64,000 nucleotides of DNA from Rhexocercosporidium sp. MPI-PUGE-AT-0058 (lineage: Eukaryota; Ascomycota; Leotiomycetes; Helotiales), in NCBI GenBank assembly GCA_020746875.1, contig JAGTJL010000014.1, positions 682,001 through 746,000 on the forward strand. Reading direction: 5' to 3'. Positions 24,726 to 37,057 of this stretch are shown one piece after another (positions within the stretch are counted from its first letter, which is position 1; every line of letters begins with the position of its first letter). Made by a program: the position numbers and the translations under genes. The notes under the pieces were generated by a model. That model made no database searches and was not told where the DNA came from. It worked only from the letters and a program-made list of their open reading frames with translations.

Positions 24726-25820
24726 AGCCATGAAGCAACGACGGAAACAATTTCTAGATTTTAAAGTATAGAGACTGAATCACGACATAGATGACGAGGG
24801 AGAAGGATGTCCTCAGACGTTTCAGGAAACCCCGCCAAATATCGACAGAAAAAGAACAAAACCGCAAGGAAAAAGGAAAAGGATGTTACTAAAAGGCAAG
24901 AAGACCAAGCGACCGAGGATACCGACTGTTTCAACTATTAACAATGCAGATTATACTACCCGATATGGCGGAAAGAAGCATCAAAGCTATAATCGATTTT
25001 ACAAGTTGATTGTCAGCTTACAGGATTCTGAATTGCGAATCTGTGAATTTTCACAGCCAAAAATATGGGACGAGGAAATTTTCGCTGCCAAAGTTGACTC
25101 ACAACACTTCATGAGTCTCAAAGTACGGCTTCTAGTCAAGCAATGTGGAAATAAGTGTCTAGAACCCGCCGGGATCTAAAAAATTGGAACTTGGGCGGCA
25201 ACCGAAATCCAAAAGGATAGAAAACAGCTGATTTTCTGCATACGAGAAACCTCTGGTCAAGAGACGGGACTATGGAGACGACGCTCGGATTTGCAGGCTC
25301 GCTTCTTGCGGGGTATCTAATCTTGTACTGGATAGAAGAAGCTTTTACAGTTGTTCAGCATTCTCTACAGAATTGCTAGTTAAAAGTCATGGCATGTACA
25401 ATTCTGGCGTCAGAATCTTACAAATCTGAAGTTTGAGGATGTCGAAATTTGTTAGTAGAATGATTAAGAATTCGTTCTGTAACTAGAGCGTGTACATATA
25501 GCTAAAGAGCGATGTTACCAGATGTTTGTTTTTTTTTTGTGCTCGGTTATCATGTCATTCGAACCTTAATGTCAGTAAGCTTAACGAAATAGCAACTAAC
25601 GTAGGACAATAACGCTACTGCCTTTCATGAGCATCTTATTTAAATTTCTTTTACTAGAGCTTCCAAGTACTTAGATGTTTTAAAGTGTTCCGGACGTTGC
25701 ATTTCTCGAGCTTTACGTACACGTGACGTGCCAAGTTTAGATTTTGAGGCTCTCCCAAACGTCAAGCTCATTTCACCCCTCCACATCCAGCACGCAATAC
25801 AGCACAGCACAACCAGATGA
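24726..25820. other. AT-richer spacer with a possible extra 3' exon
   Basis: A frame stays open from 24772 to 25179 (136 codons) and may be an alternative last exon of the preceding gene. The rest (25180-25820) is AT-rich, with a poly-T run near 25528, and shows no gene. A CACGTG box at 25720 lies upstream of the LYR gene. Confidence 0.5.
25720..25730. promoter_or_regulatory. CACGTG E-box
   Basis: CACGTG followed directly by ACGTG, about 100 bp upstream of the LYR-protein start. This is a candidate Cbf1-like bHLH site. Confidence 0.4.
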
Positions 25821-27045
25821 ATGCCACCTCCTAACCTTTTCCTACCCCACAGATCGGGTCCGCATCGGATAGCATGTATGCCACCCTCACTTCTCTCTAA
25901 AGTCCAACCAAATTCCCATCCTAAGATTCAACAGAACGGAAGGCTAACAAAAAGAGACAGGCATAGCACTCTACCGGTCCCTCCTCGCCCAGAGCGTCCG
26001 AGTCCCTCTTCCCGCCAGATTGGCAAATAATGGAGATGGAGAGAAAGGTTTTGGGAAGATAAATCCCATCAAGCATTTCATACAGAAGAAGTTCCGGCAG
26101 AATACACATCATGCGAGTCCGAAATTGGTGGTGGCGGCTTTGAAGGCTGGCTATGCTGTTGGTCTCCCCATCCTCTCATGAAACAGGCGATCTGGAGTAT
26201 TTGATTTTTGGGAAACTAAATGTGAAGAGAGAATCACAGCATTGGCAAGAGAAGAACAGCTGCTGATCGAATTCTGCTATGATACAGGCTGAGGAGCTCC
26301 TCTACACAGCAATCACAGGCAATGTCAACGCCCTCACACAAATCCACAACATGCTCGACACACTGCATAAGCAAACACTCGCCGCGCGAAAAGCATGCAC
26401 GCAGCCTCCTCCACGACCTACCGCAGCGCTGAAAACCCGTCTGCGCGCCTACCCTGGAGCTCAAAAAGTAGTAGACATGCGGCCTTTACCCCTCGAGAAG
26501 CTCACCGGGAAGAGACACGTGCCCAGTCTAGCTATAGCAACACACGCGCCATTCCTCCGGTTCAAGAAAGAGCAGAGTCCGTATTTGAGCAGGGTGCTGA
26601 GCCAGAAGGCAAAGCAGAAGCAGAAGCGGAATAACTGGATGGATGAGCTGGCTACGGAGGTCGAGATGGGTGTTTGGGAGGGGGAGTGGGAGGATCATGT
26701 CCTTGAGGCGGTGGAAGGGGAGGGGAGGTGGGGGGAGAGTGAAGCGTTGGAGGGGGAAGGGTGGGGGATGAGGAGGAGGGGTGGGAGAGGGAGGCGGCGA
26801 GGAGTAAGAGGTTGATTTATAAGGATGTGGGCAAGGAGTATAAGAGGGCCGGGGAGTTGGCGGATAGGTTATCTGAGATTGTTAAGAAGGAGAGGGAGCT
26901 TTGGGAGAAGGAGAGGAGGGAGAGAAAGGAGGCGAAGAGGGTAGCTAAGGGGTTTGTGAGGGGAAGTGCGGAGAGGAAGGTTGAGGGGAATGGAAAGAGT
27001 GAGAAGAAAGTCGAGGACTGGAAGAAAGAGGTTGAGGCGTGGTAG
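25821..27045 (+). CDS. LYR-motif protein (Cup1-like), with apparent frameshift
   Basis: Proposed exons are 25821-25875, 25961-26157 and 26288-27045. Joining them gives an N-terminus with the LYR motif (IALYRSLLAQ, LYR at residues 22-24), then HFIQKKFRQN and LVVAALKAGYA-AEELL. This matches the layout of the Complex1_LYR superfamily, probably the fungal Cup1-like group. LYR proteins are small mitochondrial assembly factors that bind acyl-carrier protein. The third exon is open in one frame only to 26815. The family-like helical C-terminus (RSKRLIYKDVGKEYKRAGELADRL, then a Glu/Lys/Arg coiled coil to the stop at 27045) is in another frame. The two frames meet in a G-rich run at about 26760-26768, where one additional G would restore continuity. 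The cause is either a homopolymer sequencing error or a real lesion; a small purine-rich intron is possible but unlikely. Expected intact length is about 335 residues. Confidence 0.65.
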
Positions 27046-27487
27046 GCGTATATGTTGGTTTTATTGTCAAAAGATACCCTTGTAAAATTATGTAGAGATA
27101 GAGGAAACCGTCCATATTTCACTCGCATTTGATCCTGTAGTATCCAGTGGAATAGAAACAGGGCATTGCGAAGCCACCAATTGAGACATAGCAGCCCGGC
27201 TACATCTATCACTACTGCGTTGTTCATTTCAAAATCAAAATATCATTCGCTACCCGCTCCGCTCATCTGGTCCTTTCGTACTTCGTAGGAATGGAAATGA
27301 AAATGGATGGCAAAGGAACCGGTTTCGCCGCGCTGATGCATCTTGACCCCTAAAAGAAAGCTAATCTTCCCCTATCCACTCCATGTTTGTGTTGTTCCGT
27401 CATCCATATCTCTCCATCTCAACCACTACCACCACCACCGCCAAACCTCTCCTCCGAAGATAACAGTCTAATTTCATGTGAATGCTT
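27046..27487. other. Convergent 3' spacer
   Basis: Lies between the LYR gene (+) and the MMS2-like gene (-). It contains a short (ACC)n run near 27426-27439 and nothing else. Confidence 0.7.
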
Positions 27488-28141
27488 TCAGTCGTACCTC
27501 GATCCCTCGGGTGGTTGAGGGAGTTTCTTGTTTGCTGGATTCGCCATAAATCTGTGACCATATTTGTCAGTACTGCCCTCTGTTATGTGACTTGAAAAGT
27601 AACGAGGAAGATATACCTCCTCAGCTCGATCAACACCGTCTCCATAGTCATATTACGATCCCAGTTTGCTAAGCAAGCCAACTTCGCCGGATCCACGACT
27701 CCGTTACGCGGGTTCACGCAGGGAAGATTAACGGCATTGGTAAACTGGATAGTGGGTGGCTTGTCGGGGTAGTCAGGACCACAGTGCATGTTGAGGCCGT
27801 AGATGCGGTTCTCATGGACGCTCTAATGTACGGCATCGTGTCAGCTGTCTGCTATCTTCCATTGCCAATATTCTGCTGCTCTCTGCGTCTAGTGCTCAAG
27901 TAGAAAGTGGAATGTAGGGTGAGGGAGACAAACGTGTGGTGGGCCGAGGATCGTGCCGTTCCAGTTCGACATTAATAGATCATCGCCGTCTGCAAGACCG
28001 TAGGAACATGCCTCTGCAGATACCATATGCATTAGCCTTGCCCTACACCTTATTTCCGGAGGACTTACCAGCTCCAAGACCTTTCTCGCCCTTCTCTAAT
28101 TCCTCCAGGAGTCTGAAGTTGCGGGGAACTTTGGCAGCCAT
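27488..28141 (-). CDS. mms2: Ubiquitin-conjugating enzyme E2 variant (Mms2/UEV1)
   Basis: Four exons, 28141-28069, 28013-27934, 27822-27617 and 27551-27488, encode 140 residues, the usual UEV length. The chain begins VPRNFRLLEELEKGEKG and continues with LMSNWNGTILGPPH, ENRIYGLNMHCGPDYPDKPP and WDRNMTMETVLIELRR, and ends KKLPQPPEGSRYD. All are Mms2 hallmarks. UEVs have the E2 fold but lack the catalytic HPN-Cys arrangement. The HPN tripeptide is absent here. Mms2 pairs with Ubc13 to build K63-linked ubiquitin chains on PCNA during error-free DNA damage tolerance. The gene is divergent from MON2 across 537 bp. Confidence 0.95.
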
Positions 28142-28678
28142 ATTGACAGCTTCTCTGTCTGGGGCGTGGATTTGATGGGAAAGACTTCCTGCTTCTGACG
28201 AGGGGTGCTGGTTGACCTTTTATAGGAATACACTCCAATGTGCAGAAGTGGTGAATGTCGAGGTAGAATCGAAGGAGAAGCTGAACGTGACACAAAGACG
28301 CAGGTTGTTGGCGGGGTGTGCTTGCTTGCCCAAAGTCAAGATTGCTGGGTAAACTTCGGCTGCTGCAACAAGTCGGTCTCGAGGCTTCTTTATGCCGATG
28401 TCTCAACTTTACGATCGGTATCGGTATTCAAAAGAAGTCAGATAAAGCTTGACCTTGATTATTGAAATGTGGAATAGGAAATGGGAATTTGTCCCCTGAG
28501 TCTCAACTAGGCTGGACGTATCAACGGCCGGGCTCTTACCTACTCGCTCGCTCACTCGGCTAGCCATCCCTCACCTCGAAGGCCACCAGCTCAGTCCCGC
28601 CTTCAAAATCAACAACCACATCCCTCGTGACATTCCACATATCATGGCGACACCCTCTTCAAAGCTGAATCGGTAACA
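28142..28678. other. Divergent promoter, MMS2 / MON2
   Basis: A 537-bp space serving both divergent starts. It contains a complete upstream ORF for MON2 at 28644-28676. Confidence 0.7.
28644..28676 (+). promoter_or_regulatory. Upstream ORF in MON2 leader
   Basis: A 10-codon ORF with its own stop ends two bases before the MON2 ATG at 28679. Initiation here would require leaky scanning or reinitiation to reach MON2. Function is inferred from position only. Confidence 0.5.
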
Positions 28679-31600
28679 ATGACGGCGCAGATACTGGCCT
28701 CGGAGCTGGGGAATCTAATTCAGGAGAGCAAGAGAAAGCATACGGATCTGAGAAATGTGAGCTTACGTGTTGCTTTCACAGTTGTGAGCTGTGGCTAAGA
28801 GATATATCAGGCAGCGGAGAAGTCGCTCGACGAACTCAAGGGACTGCGTTCGACATCTGAGGCCCAGATAGCCGCTGGTATGTGAATCCCACAAGATGTA
28901 ATGGATAGATGATTAACTCGACTAGATCTCAGCCAACGGCCTAATTTTGTGACGCCTTTCCTCATAGCCTGTGGAACCAAGAATGTGAAATTCACAGGCA
29001 TAGCCATAGTTTGCCTCCAGAGACTCGTGGTATCACGGGCATTGCCTAGATCACGTCTGAGGGAAGTGCTTGAGGCATTTAGAGAGGCTACATCAGCCGG
29101 GCTAGATGTCCAGCTCAAGATCCTACAGGCGCTACCTTCACTCCTGCAAAATTATGCGGATGATTTGAAGGGCGAATTGATTGCTGCTAGTCTGAACATT
29201 TGCACGATTCTGCAGGCTAGTAAGAATGCGGTTGTGAACAACACGGCGGCGGCAACTCTCCAACAATTGGTTGTGAGTGTGTTTGACAAAGTAGTGGCAG
29301 AAGATAGTAAGTTTTTATCACAGGTTTGAAGATTCCTACTGACTAGAGATAGAAATCGCTCTTGAGGTTCCGACTGTTGGGGAAGCACCTATCGAAGATG
29401 GGACTGTGCGACTTCGTGCCGCGGCGTTGGATGCCTATAGAGTCTTCAACGATCTCTGTCTTTTGACCGAGTCACAAAAGCCCCAGTTCCTGAAGTCTGC
29501 TGGATTACCACAGACGTTCGGTCTAGAGCTGATTGAATCGGTCTTGACTAATCATGCTATGGTCTTCTTGAATCATCCAGAGCAGGCCCACATCCTCCGA
29601 GTTAGGGTGATGCCATTCATTATCAGTGCTCTCTCAGAAAAGCTCAATTTTGCAGTTACTGTCAGGATCGTCCGTATATTGTATACACTTCTTAGGAACC
29701 ATCTGAGTATCCTTACTTCGGAGGGTGAGATGTCCCTTGGTCTTTTGACACACATGTTAGATCACGATACTGCCTTATGGAAGCGCTCCTTGTGTATGGA
29801 AGCCTTGAGAGGTATCTTTGCCGATGCAGCTCTCGTTCGACGCATTTTTGCCATGTACGATGCTCAAGACGGCCGGAAAAATATACTACGAGATCTGGTC
29901 GCTGCATTTGTCAGACTGAGCACAGAAAAGCCATCGGTCATCGGTCTAGGTCCCCAATCTACGATTCCGGTTATGAGTCAGGGTAGCAGCTCTGGATCAG
30001 ATCAAGCAATGCTTGAAGCCAGTGGTGTCCCCGGGATAATCAGCAGCTCTGTTGGCTCAAACGAACCATCTGTTGGTGTCAGCACTCAGTGGAGTACGAT
30101 GAGGGTGCCTTGCATCGATCAGTTGGATAAGACCGAGCCACCTGCCATTCCGGAGTCTTACATCTATAGCCTGACTCTAGCCTGCATCAGTGGCTTCTCT
30201 GAAGGATTGGCCAAATTCATTCTTCCTCTGACAGTCCCAGATAGATCTCGCAAGAAGACACGACAATCTGAATTCGAATCCTCGGATTCTGTGCCAGGAA
30301 GTCCCGACCCAAGAGGGAAGTTGGAAAGACGAACTTCGATGAAGAAGAATCCTATCCCGGTGAATCCACTCACACTCGAAGACCATCCACTGTATGAAGA
30401 AGTCAAGATCTGTGCTGGAATTGTGGATAACTGCTGGCCAGCCATACTGGCTACATGCTCCACTTTCTTATATGCGGCCCTGGACTCGGAGTACTACCAT
30501 GGTCTGGTGAGGTCATTCCAGAAGTTTACTCACGTTGCTGGACTTCTCCGTCTCGCTACGCCCCGAGATGCGTTCTTGACAACCTTAGGAAAAGCCGCAG
30601 TACCTTCAAATCTATTAGCAGCCAGTACGCCAACTGCCGCTACACCTCAAACACCAAGTACAGAGAAGCAGGGCATATTCAGCAATGCCAAAGGCCTCCT
30701 CAGTGTCGATAGCTTGGTCAGCCATACTTCTGATCGTGGTAGACAACCATCCATCGATGCCGGCCCGACTTCACTAAATACCAGAAACCTACTATGCCTG
30801 AGAGCACTTTTGAATCTAGGCATTGCTCTTGGACCAACTCTCGACTCAGCATGGGCGATTATACTTGGGACCCTCCAACAAGCCGATTTAGTTTTGTTCT
30901 CCAGTACCAAGTCAGCAAGAACTCCTACTTCCAGCCAAAAGCCCGAAAGCCAATCTGCGGCTGATGGATCAGGTTTATTGATAAATTTCGGGACCGAAAT
31001 CAAAGCTGTAGAGACAGCTGCTTCAAGACTACTAGAAAGTACCATTGATTTTCCAAACGATGCCTTTGTTCAAGTAGTTGGGGCGCTGTGCTCATTATTT
31101 GGGAGAGAAGAGCCCCAGAAACAGCAGCCAGAAGTCACCAACACTTCTGGCCCACCATCACCCGAAAGTCGCCGCCCATCCCATGGACATCGGAGACTTC
31201 ATAGCATCAACACAGCGCCTGCGTCCCAGAACCAGGAGGACTTGTTTGCGCTGGCGAAGTTGGGAGATGTGGCAAGTATCAATATTGGCCGTCTGATGAA
31301 CTACGATCCCGAGACTAGTGGGTGGGCGGCACTCACATCTGAACTGACGTGCGCTGCTTGTTCTCCGTCAACCCCATCTTCAGTTCGATTGAGGGCCGCA
31401 GAGATTCTTGTTCGACTTGTCCTCGAAGCCGCTACAGCGACACTATCACTGCCAGAGGACCTACGCCGTGATATCCAGTTACGTCTTCTTCAAACCTTCA
31501 AAAATGCTATCCATCCATTAGAGTCGACTGAGCGTGAAATGTCGGTAGCCATCCACTCAACTGATATCGATGTCCACAAAGTCGTCCTCGAAGGTCTCAA

Positions 31601-33995
31601 GAGTATTCTCGAGCAGTGCGGCGAGACTTTCGTCGTTGGTTGGGACATAGCTTTCAGTATCATTGGAAGTGTCTTTATCAAAAAAGATGCTCCAGTAGAG
31701 GGTACTGCTCAGGAGTCCAAGGTCTCGACGACAAGATCCGCAAGGTTGATTCGGTCGTCGTTCAATTCGCTGCAGCTCATTTGCTCCGATTTTCTGTCTT
31801 CGCTGCCAAACCCTTGCTTCATAATACTCGTTGATACCCTTTATAATTTTTGCACCCAAGACGACGATTTGAATATCTCATTGACAGTAAGTAAAGTAAC
31901 CCTGCGTATTGAAGGTTACTAACGATATTTTCAGACCGTTACCTTCTTCTGGGTCTTGTCCGACTTCATCTCCGGAAGAACAAGTTCCTTCTCTCTGAGC
32001 TCCGATCTCATCAAAGGCATCGATGAAGAGAACCTCGTTGAAATGGCCTCCGGGGATGACCTTGCTGTGTCTGATGCTGCGCTCTGGATGCTATTACTTC
32101 TGCGGTTGACCGCAGTCACTACCGATGAGAGGCTTGAGCTGAGGAATAGTAAGTAGACTTCTCTCGACTGAAGCTCATGGTATCAATGCTGACTTGCGAT
32201 AGGCGCAATTCAAACCCTTCTCCGGATCTTTGATGCTTACGGAGACCAGTTGAGCCCAGAAGCCTGGGCAATGTGCCTCAAATCAGTTATTTTCAAACTA
32301 CTCTCGTCGATTGAGGCACAACTTCAAGTTACCCATGAAGAAGACTCGACTGTTTCGGACAAGGACAAGAGCGGCTGGAATGAAACTACAGTCGTTGTCT
32401 TGAGCGGGATCACCAATCTCCTTGCAGATTATCTGGACGTGCTATCAAGTCACTCTTCGTTCAGTAAATCCTGGGATGCATTACTTGGTCACTTCAAATC
32501 TTTGCTGGATTTCAATGTTCTGGAGATCAATACAGCTGTTTTCAAGTCACTTCGGCGAATACTTTCTAGAGGCAATCTGGAGGAGAACTCCGCCACAAAT
32601 TTTGACCGCCATGCCCTTGACTTAGCCTGGAGTCTTTGGTCGACTTCGCTCCCGGTCGTCAGATCGGATCCTTCTAACAAGCGATTCGATAACCAGAACT
32701 ACTTGCTTGCTTACTCATCTGCTCTCCAGGAGTTATACCGTCTGATAAAGGCCGATATCGATGATGAAAAGGTCCAGAGAATGCTTATCTTGTTGAGAGA
32801 AGCGATCCAGCAAGCGAGTGCAGCGACTTACTCTGCAGACGTTGAATATCTGACGCCCCTGCAAACACAAGTACTGGAGTGTTTCAGAATGATTCGAACC
32901 GATATCGAGGGAGTACCAGCTGCTCTGATCGGTCAAGTAGCCGAATTCGTTGGTCTGGCCTTTGAGCCCAGGGATGCGTCCGAGACTCAACGGCCGACAT
33001 ACGTAGCATTGTCCAAGGCTTCGATGGCTCTTTCAGAAAGTCTGATAATAGCTCATTCGTCAGAGCACGATATATACACTAGCGGCGCTCTCTTCTCTGC
33101 TCTGACAGCACTTGCGAGGCCGATTGTTCTCAAATACAAGTTCCCTATCATCACGAAGAGCATATCACCATGGCGTCAAGCAACGACTTCAGCTCTCGCT
33201 ATTCTGAAGTCCATCCTCCCAACCCTCACAAAAACATCCCTTAAAGAAGACGTTACACGCAACCTCTGGACCTCAATCGTCACAATTGGCAACGGCATCA
33301 CCGCCGCAGACTGCTCATCTATACCCCCAACAATCGACATACCAGCCGACCAAGATTTCGACATAACTTCCTTCCTCATGCTCCGAGACCTCATAACACC
33401 CGCTCTCGGTTCCCCCGCCATCCCCGACAAAACACGGATGGCATACACCAAATCCCTCTTCCACAAATCCCTAATACACGCACCCCTACCCTCCGAACTC
33501 CCCCAACCAAATCAAGAACTGCTCTCCACCCTCTACCAAACCCGCAAAGGGCGAACAATCGACCCAACACCCTCGCCTAGAGCAAAAATGAGCTACGTCT
33601 GCATTGATACCCTCCTTTCCCTCGTCGCTCTCCACGATAGTTCACCCCCAAGGATAAAACTCGCACAAGCAGCAGCTCCGTACCTAATCCTACGCGCAGG
33701 CCTCACGTTACGCGCATACATTGCAGATCAGCCTCTTCGTGGGCATATGCCGCAACCGCTGTCGCAGCGGAAGGAGCTGTTGTATATCTTACAAGCGCTT
33801 GTCAAGTTGAGCTGCGAGCCGGAAGCTATTCCTGATTCGCCGGGCGTGGAGAGCGAGGCGAAGAAGCATCTCTTTTGGTTGTACCCGCTGTTGACGAAGG
33901 CGGTTAGAGCTGCGGCGAGGGATATGGAGGTATTAGAGTGGGTGGGTAGGGCACTAGATGTTGTGGGGGGTGAGTTTGGTGTTGGAGGTGGTTGA
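28679..33995 (+). CDS. mon2: MON2 (Ysl2) Golgi/endosome trafficking protein
   Basis: Six exons, 28679-28756, 28811-28877, 28926-29306, 29347-31886, 31935-32148 and 32203-33995, encode 1690 residues. All phases agree, and the length matches fungal Mon2 proteins (about 1600-1700). The N-terminus (MTAQILASELGNLIQESKRKHTDLR, in two halves) and RPNFVTPFLIACGTKNVKF form the DCB domain. The HUS-like segment follows (IPESYIYSLTLACISGF), and Mon2 C-terminal blocks extend to the end. Mon2 resembles the large Arf GEFs but has no Sec7 catalytic domain. It is a scaffold at the trans-Golgi and endosomes, acting with Dop1 and the flippase Neo1. The fourth exon carries a low-complexity acidic/Ser loop around SEFESSDSVPGSPDPRG. 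The gene is convergent with the stomatin-like gene. Confidence 0.93.
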
Positions 33996-34531
33996 GAGAC
34001 TTTGCTTTGATTTAGGGATAGGTGTAGTGTAGTTTCTTTTCGTGGTATTGGGTGGTTAAATCATTAGAAGAAGTTTCTATTTAACAATGTTTACGATCAT
34101 TGACAACTGGCTATGAGATTGTATGTGATGCTCGATAAAACATGGGCTTACTACTTATATGTCAATAGGGTTAACAGTAGTCATAGTTGTTATCTAAAGA
34201 TTAGATTATAGGCGTATTTTATAGTTTAACATACTCTTATCACAAATATTAAAGCATTCGACAGCAATCTTTGCAATAGGATGGGAAGAAACGTCTGGAT
34301 TTCGGATGTGAGAGTAACGTTTTTATTGTTTTATACCACTACATAGGAGCTTTTTTGGTATTGATTTGAGAAGTGTTTCGTTTTCTCCGTCATCTTACAA
34401 CAAGCAGTGCTCACCAGTAGACGCCATCGCCCACACCACCTAACAAAACAAATGATATCCGCTTGCTGTTGTACATTACTTTACTCGTTTTCCTATTCAT
34501 TTTTTCCTTCCTTCCTTCCGTTACGTGGTAT
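33996..34531. other. Convergent AT-rich 3' spacer
   Basis: The AT-rich 3' regions of MON2 (+) and the stomatin-like gene (-). No gene is seen. Confidence 0.7.
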
Positions 34532-35856
34532 CTACTTTCGCTGCCTCGTATTCTCGAACGATGCCAACATGCTCCTCTTCATCTCCTCGTTGGGTGACTC
34601 GACCTCGGAAAGATGTGTCTCTCCGTCCTCTCCGTGCTGCGACTTTTGGGCCTCGACTGCTCTGGCTGCCATGGTCTTTGCCTGGGCATCACCGACTTTT
34701 CCGTACACGGCCATGGCGCTCGCGATCATGCTACCGATATCTCCGACATTTCCTGGTACGACGACCGCAGTACCTTCCTTCGCCAGTTTGCCGAACGCCT
34801 CGACGTATTTCTCTGCAACGCTCAAGCTGACAGCTCCTTGGGCAGACTCCTTGCCTGAAGCAATGCTCTTAGCGACGGCATCAATACCCGCTGCTGTAGC
34901 CTTTGCCTTCAATAAAATAGCCTCTGCCTCTCCACTCGCCATGTTGATCTGCTCGCTCTTCAAAGCCTCGGAGGCGAGAATGACACTCTGCTTTCGTCCT
35001 TCTGCGATATTGATAGCACTTTGTCTCTGACCCTCTGAATCTAGAATCTCCGCACGCTTGCTGCGCTCTGCAGTGACCTGACGATGCATCGCTGCTACAA
35101 CACCGTCTGGAGCGTGGATGTCCCGGATCTCGTAACGCAGGCAGACGATACCCCAGTCTTGAGCGGCTTCGTTGATTGCGGTTGTGATGTTCGTGTTCAG
35201 GGCAGCTCGCTCTTTCAGGACGTGATCGAGTGTTAGCTGACCAATTTCAGAACGCATAGTCGTTTGCGCCAGCTGGGAGATAGCGTATTCCGCATCTTCA
35301 ACCCCGTAACTTTGAATCGTCAGTTTCTGCTGAGTGCATTGTTTGGTTCAGAGTTAAGAATATACCTGGCCTTGTATGCATCAAATACCCGTGTATATAA
35401 CACTCCATCAAGCTCCAATGTAACATTGTCTGCTGTAATGGCGCTCTGGCTGGGTATTTCAATAGCTGCCTCCTTCAAACTCTTCACATATGCTATGCGG
35501 TCCAAAAATGGTAGCAGAACAGCAAGACCTGGCGTGAGGATTCTGTTAAACTTTCCCATGCGCTCCACAATCCATGCCGTTTGCTGGGGCACAAACTTGA
35601 CGATTGTGTTTGCTGGCAGACGAGGTCTTTGGAAGTAAGATGATGGGATATTCGAATTGCTGTTGATTCCCATCAATCCGCTGCTTGGAGCTCTTGATCG
35701 CGGGGTGACATGGAGCTGTCTTCGTTGTTGCGTTCTGAGGATGGGGAGGGTGGCAGCTCTTGCTATTGGAAAGGATCGCGTGGCGAGGGCTGATGTGACG
35801 GTTTTGCTGAGCAGAGGCCCATTTAATGCCGTTCTTGATGCTACCTCTAACGCCAT
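34532..35856 (-). CDS. Mitochondrial stomatin-like protein 2 (SLP2)
   Basis: Two exons, 35856-35366 and 35309-34532, encode 422 residues. The intron is 56 bp with a GTATAT donor and an unusual CAAAG acceptor. The N-terminus is Arg/Ser/Ala-rich and ends in RRQLHVTPRS, consistent with a cleaved mitochondrial presequence. The band-7/SPFH domain starts near NTIVKFVPQQTAWIVERMGKF and includes DRIAYVKSLKE, LDGVLYTRVFDAYKASYGVEDAEYAI and LRYEIRDIHAP. A coiled-coil helix (RSKRAEILDSEGQRQSAINI) and the STML2-type C-terminal extension follow. SLP2 organises cardiolipin-rich inner-membrane microdomains and stabilises respiratory and protease complexes. The gene shares a 264-bp divergent promoter with the zinc-finger gene. 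Confidence 0.93.
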
Positions 35857-36120
35857 GTTTGCGGAGTGTGAATGTTGAAATTGGTGGAGAGAGCAAAATG
35901 GAGGACGTCAAGAGCTCTCTGCCTTGTCAGCTGGATCTCGAGGCTAGATTTTTAGGCGAGGCGGGAAGGCTTCAATTGCGCCTGCTTTCCGCCTCGTCAC
36001 TTTCACAACCAAACCACAAAAGTCGCAACACCATAATACGATATCTCGGAGTCGATTTTCTATTATCTTTCCGGTATCCCCTGAACCAAACGTACCTCTC
36101 AAGCTTTGGGGACCGGAACA

Positions 36121-37057
36121 ATGTCCGAATACTGGAAATCGACTGTAAGTGCCTTTTACCTCCTCTCGAACCTGACACTGATGGAAATGACAGCCCAAAT
36201 ACTGGTGCAAGCACTGCAAGACCTACGTCCGGGATACGAAGCTGGAGAAGGCGAACCATGAAGCAACACCGAAGCATCAAGGCAACCTAAAGCGCTTCCT
36301 GCGCGATCTCCACCGAGGCCACGAAAAAGATGAGAAGGACAAGGAGCGGTCGAAGCAGGAAGTAGAACGACTGAAGGGTCTGGTATCAGGTGGCGGATCA
36401 AGTTCAGCAGCGAGTTCTTCGAGTTCTTCGTTTGGGAGGGGACCGACGCCATCGATACCGAAGCAGCAAGCTACAGAGGCGCAAAGGAAGAAGCAGCTGG
36501 CGCAGTTGGCAGAGATGGGTGTTAGCATACCGAGTGAGTTCAGATCAGATTTGGCAATGCCTGGAGAATGGCAGGTCACGGCGGAACGTGTTATTGATCC
36601 TGAGGGCACGGAGAAGAAACCAGAGGCTATGGCTCTAGGAGTGCGGAAGAGGGTGGTTGATGAGGAAGAGGCAGAGCTGAATGAGGCAAAGAAGAGGAGA
36701 TGGGGTTCAACATATCGAACGCATCCGGCCGAGGAGGGAGATGATGATTTGGACTCCTTATTGAGCAATGCGACACGCAAGGGCAAGGAACCAGCCACGA
36801 AGGTCGAAGCCAAGGAGGAAGTCAAGCAGGAAATCAACGAGCTGAAGCTGGAGGAGGTATCAAGTAATCCTGCGGAAGAGACGAAGCCGATCGATGCTCC
36901 GCAACCCACGGGAATCAAAAGAGAGCTGTCAGATAGAGATACCAAAGATATCGGGTCCTTGCCTCCAATCGAGGGCGTCAAGCAAGAAGCAGAGGAACAG
37001 AGTGGACCTGGCGTCGTTTTCAAGAAGCGGAAAGCCAAAAACATTCGACAGAAATGA
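36121..37057 (+). CDS. U1-type zinc-finger protein (WBP4/FBP21-like)
   Basis: Two exons, 36121-36144 and 36194-37057, encode 295 residues. The first exon is only 8 codons (MSEYWKST), and the intron is 49 bp with a GTAAGT donor. Residues 8-50 form a matrin/U1-C-type zinc finger with Cys13, Cys16, His30 and His36 (spacing C-x2-C-x13-H-x5-H), beginning PKYWCKHCKTYV. This is the fold of WBP4/FBP21 and U1-C-like splicing proteins. The remainder is acidic and Lys/Glu-rich (LDSLLSNATRKGKE) and ends in a basic KKRKAKNIRQK nuclear signal. I see no WW domain, which animal WBP4 has. A role in pre-mRNA splicing is inferred from the finger type. Confidence 0.85.

Noticed and set aside
26711..26772. A purine-rich 62-bp intron to explain the LYR-gene frame break
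   Set aside because: Possible by phase, but donor GTGGAA and acceptor GATGAG are poor and there is no pyrimidine tract or branch site; a one-base indel is simpler.
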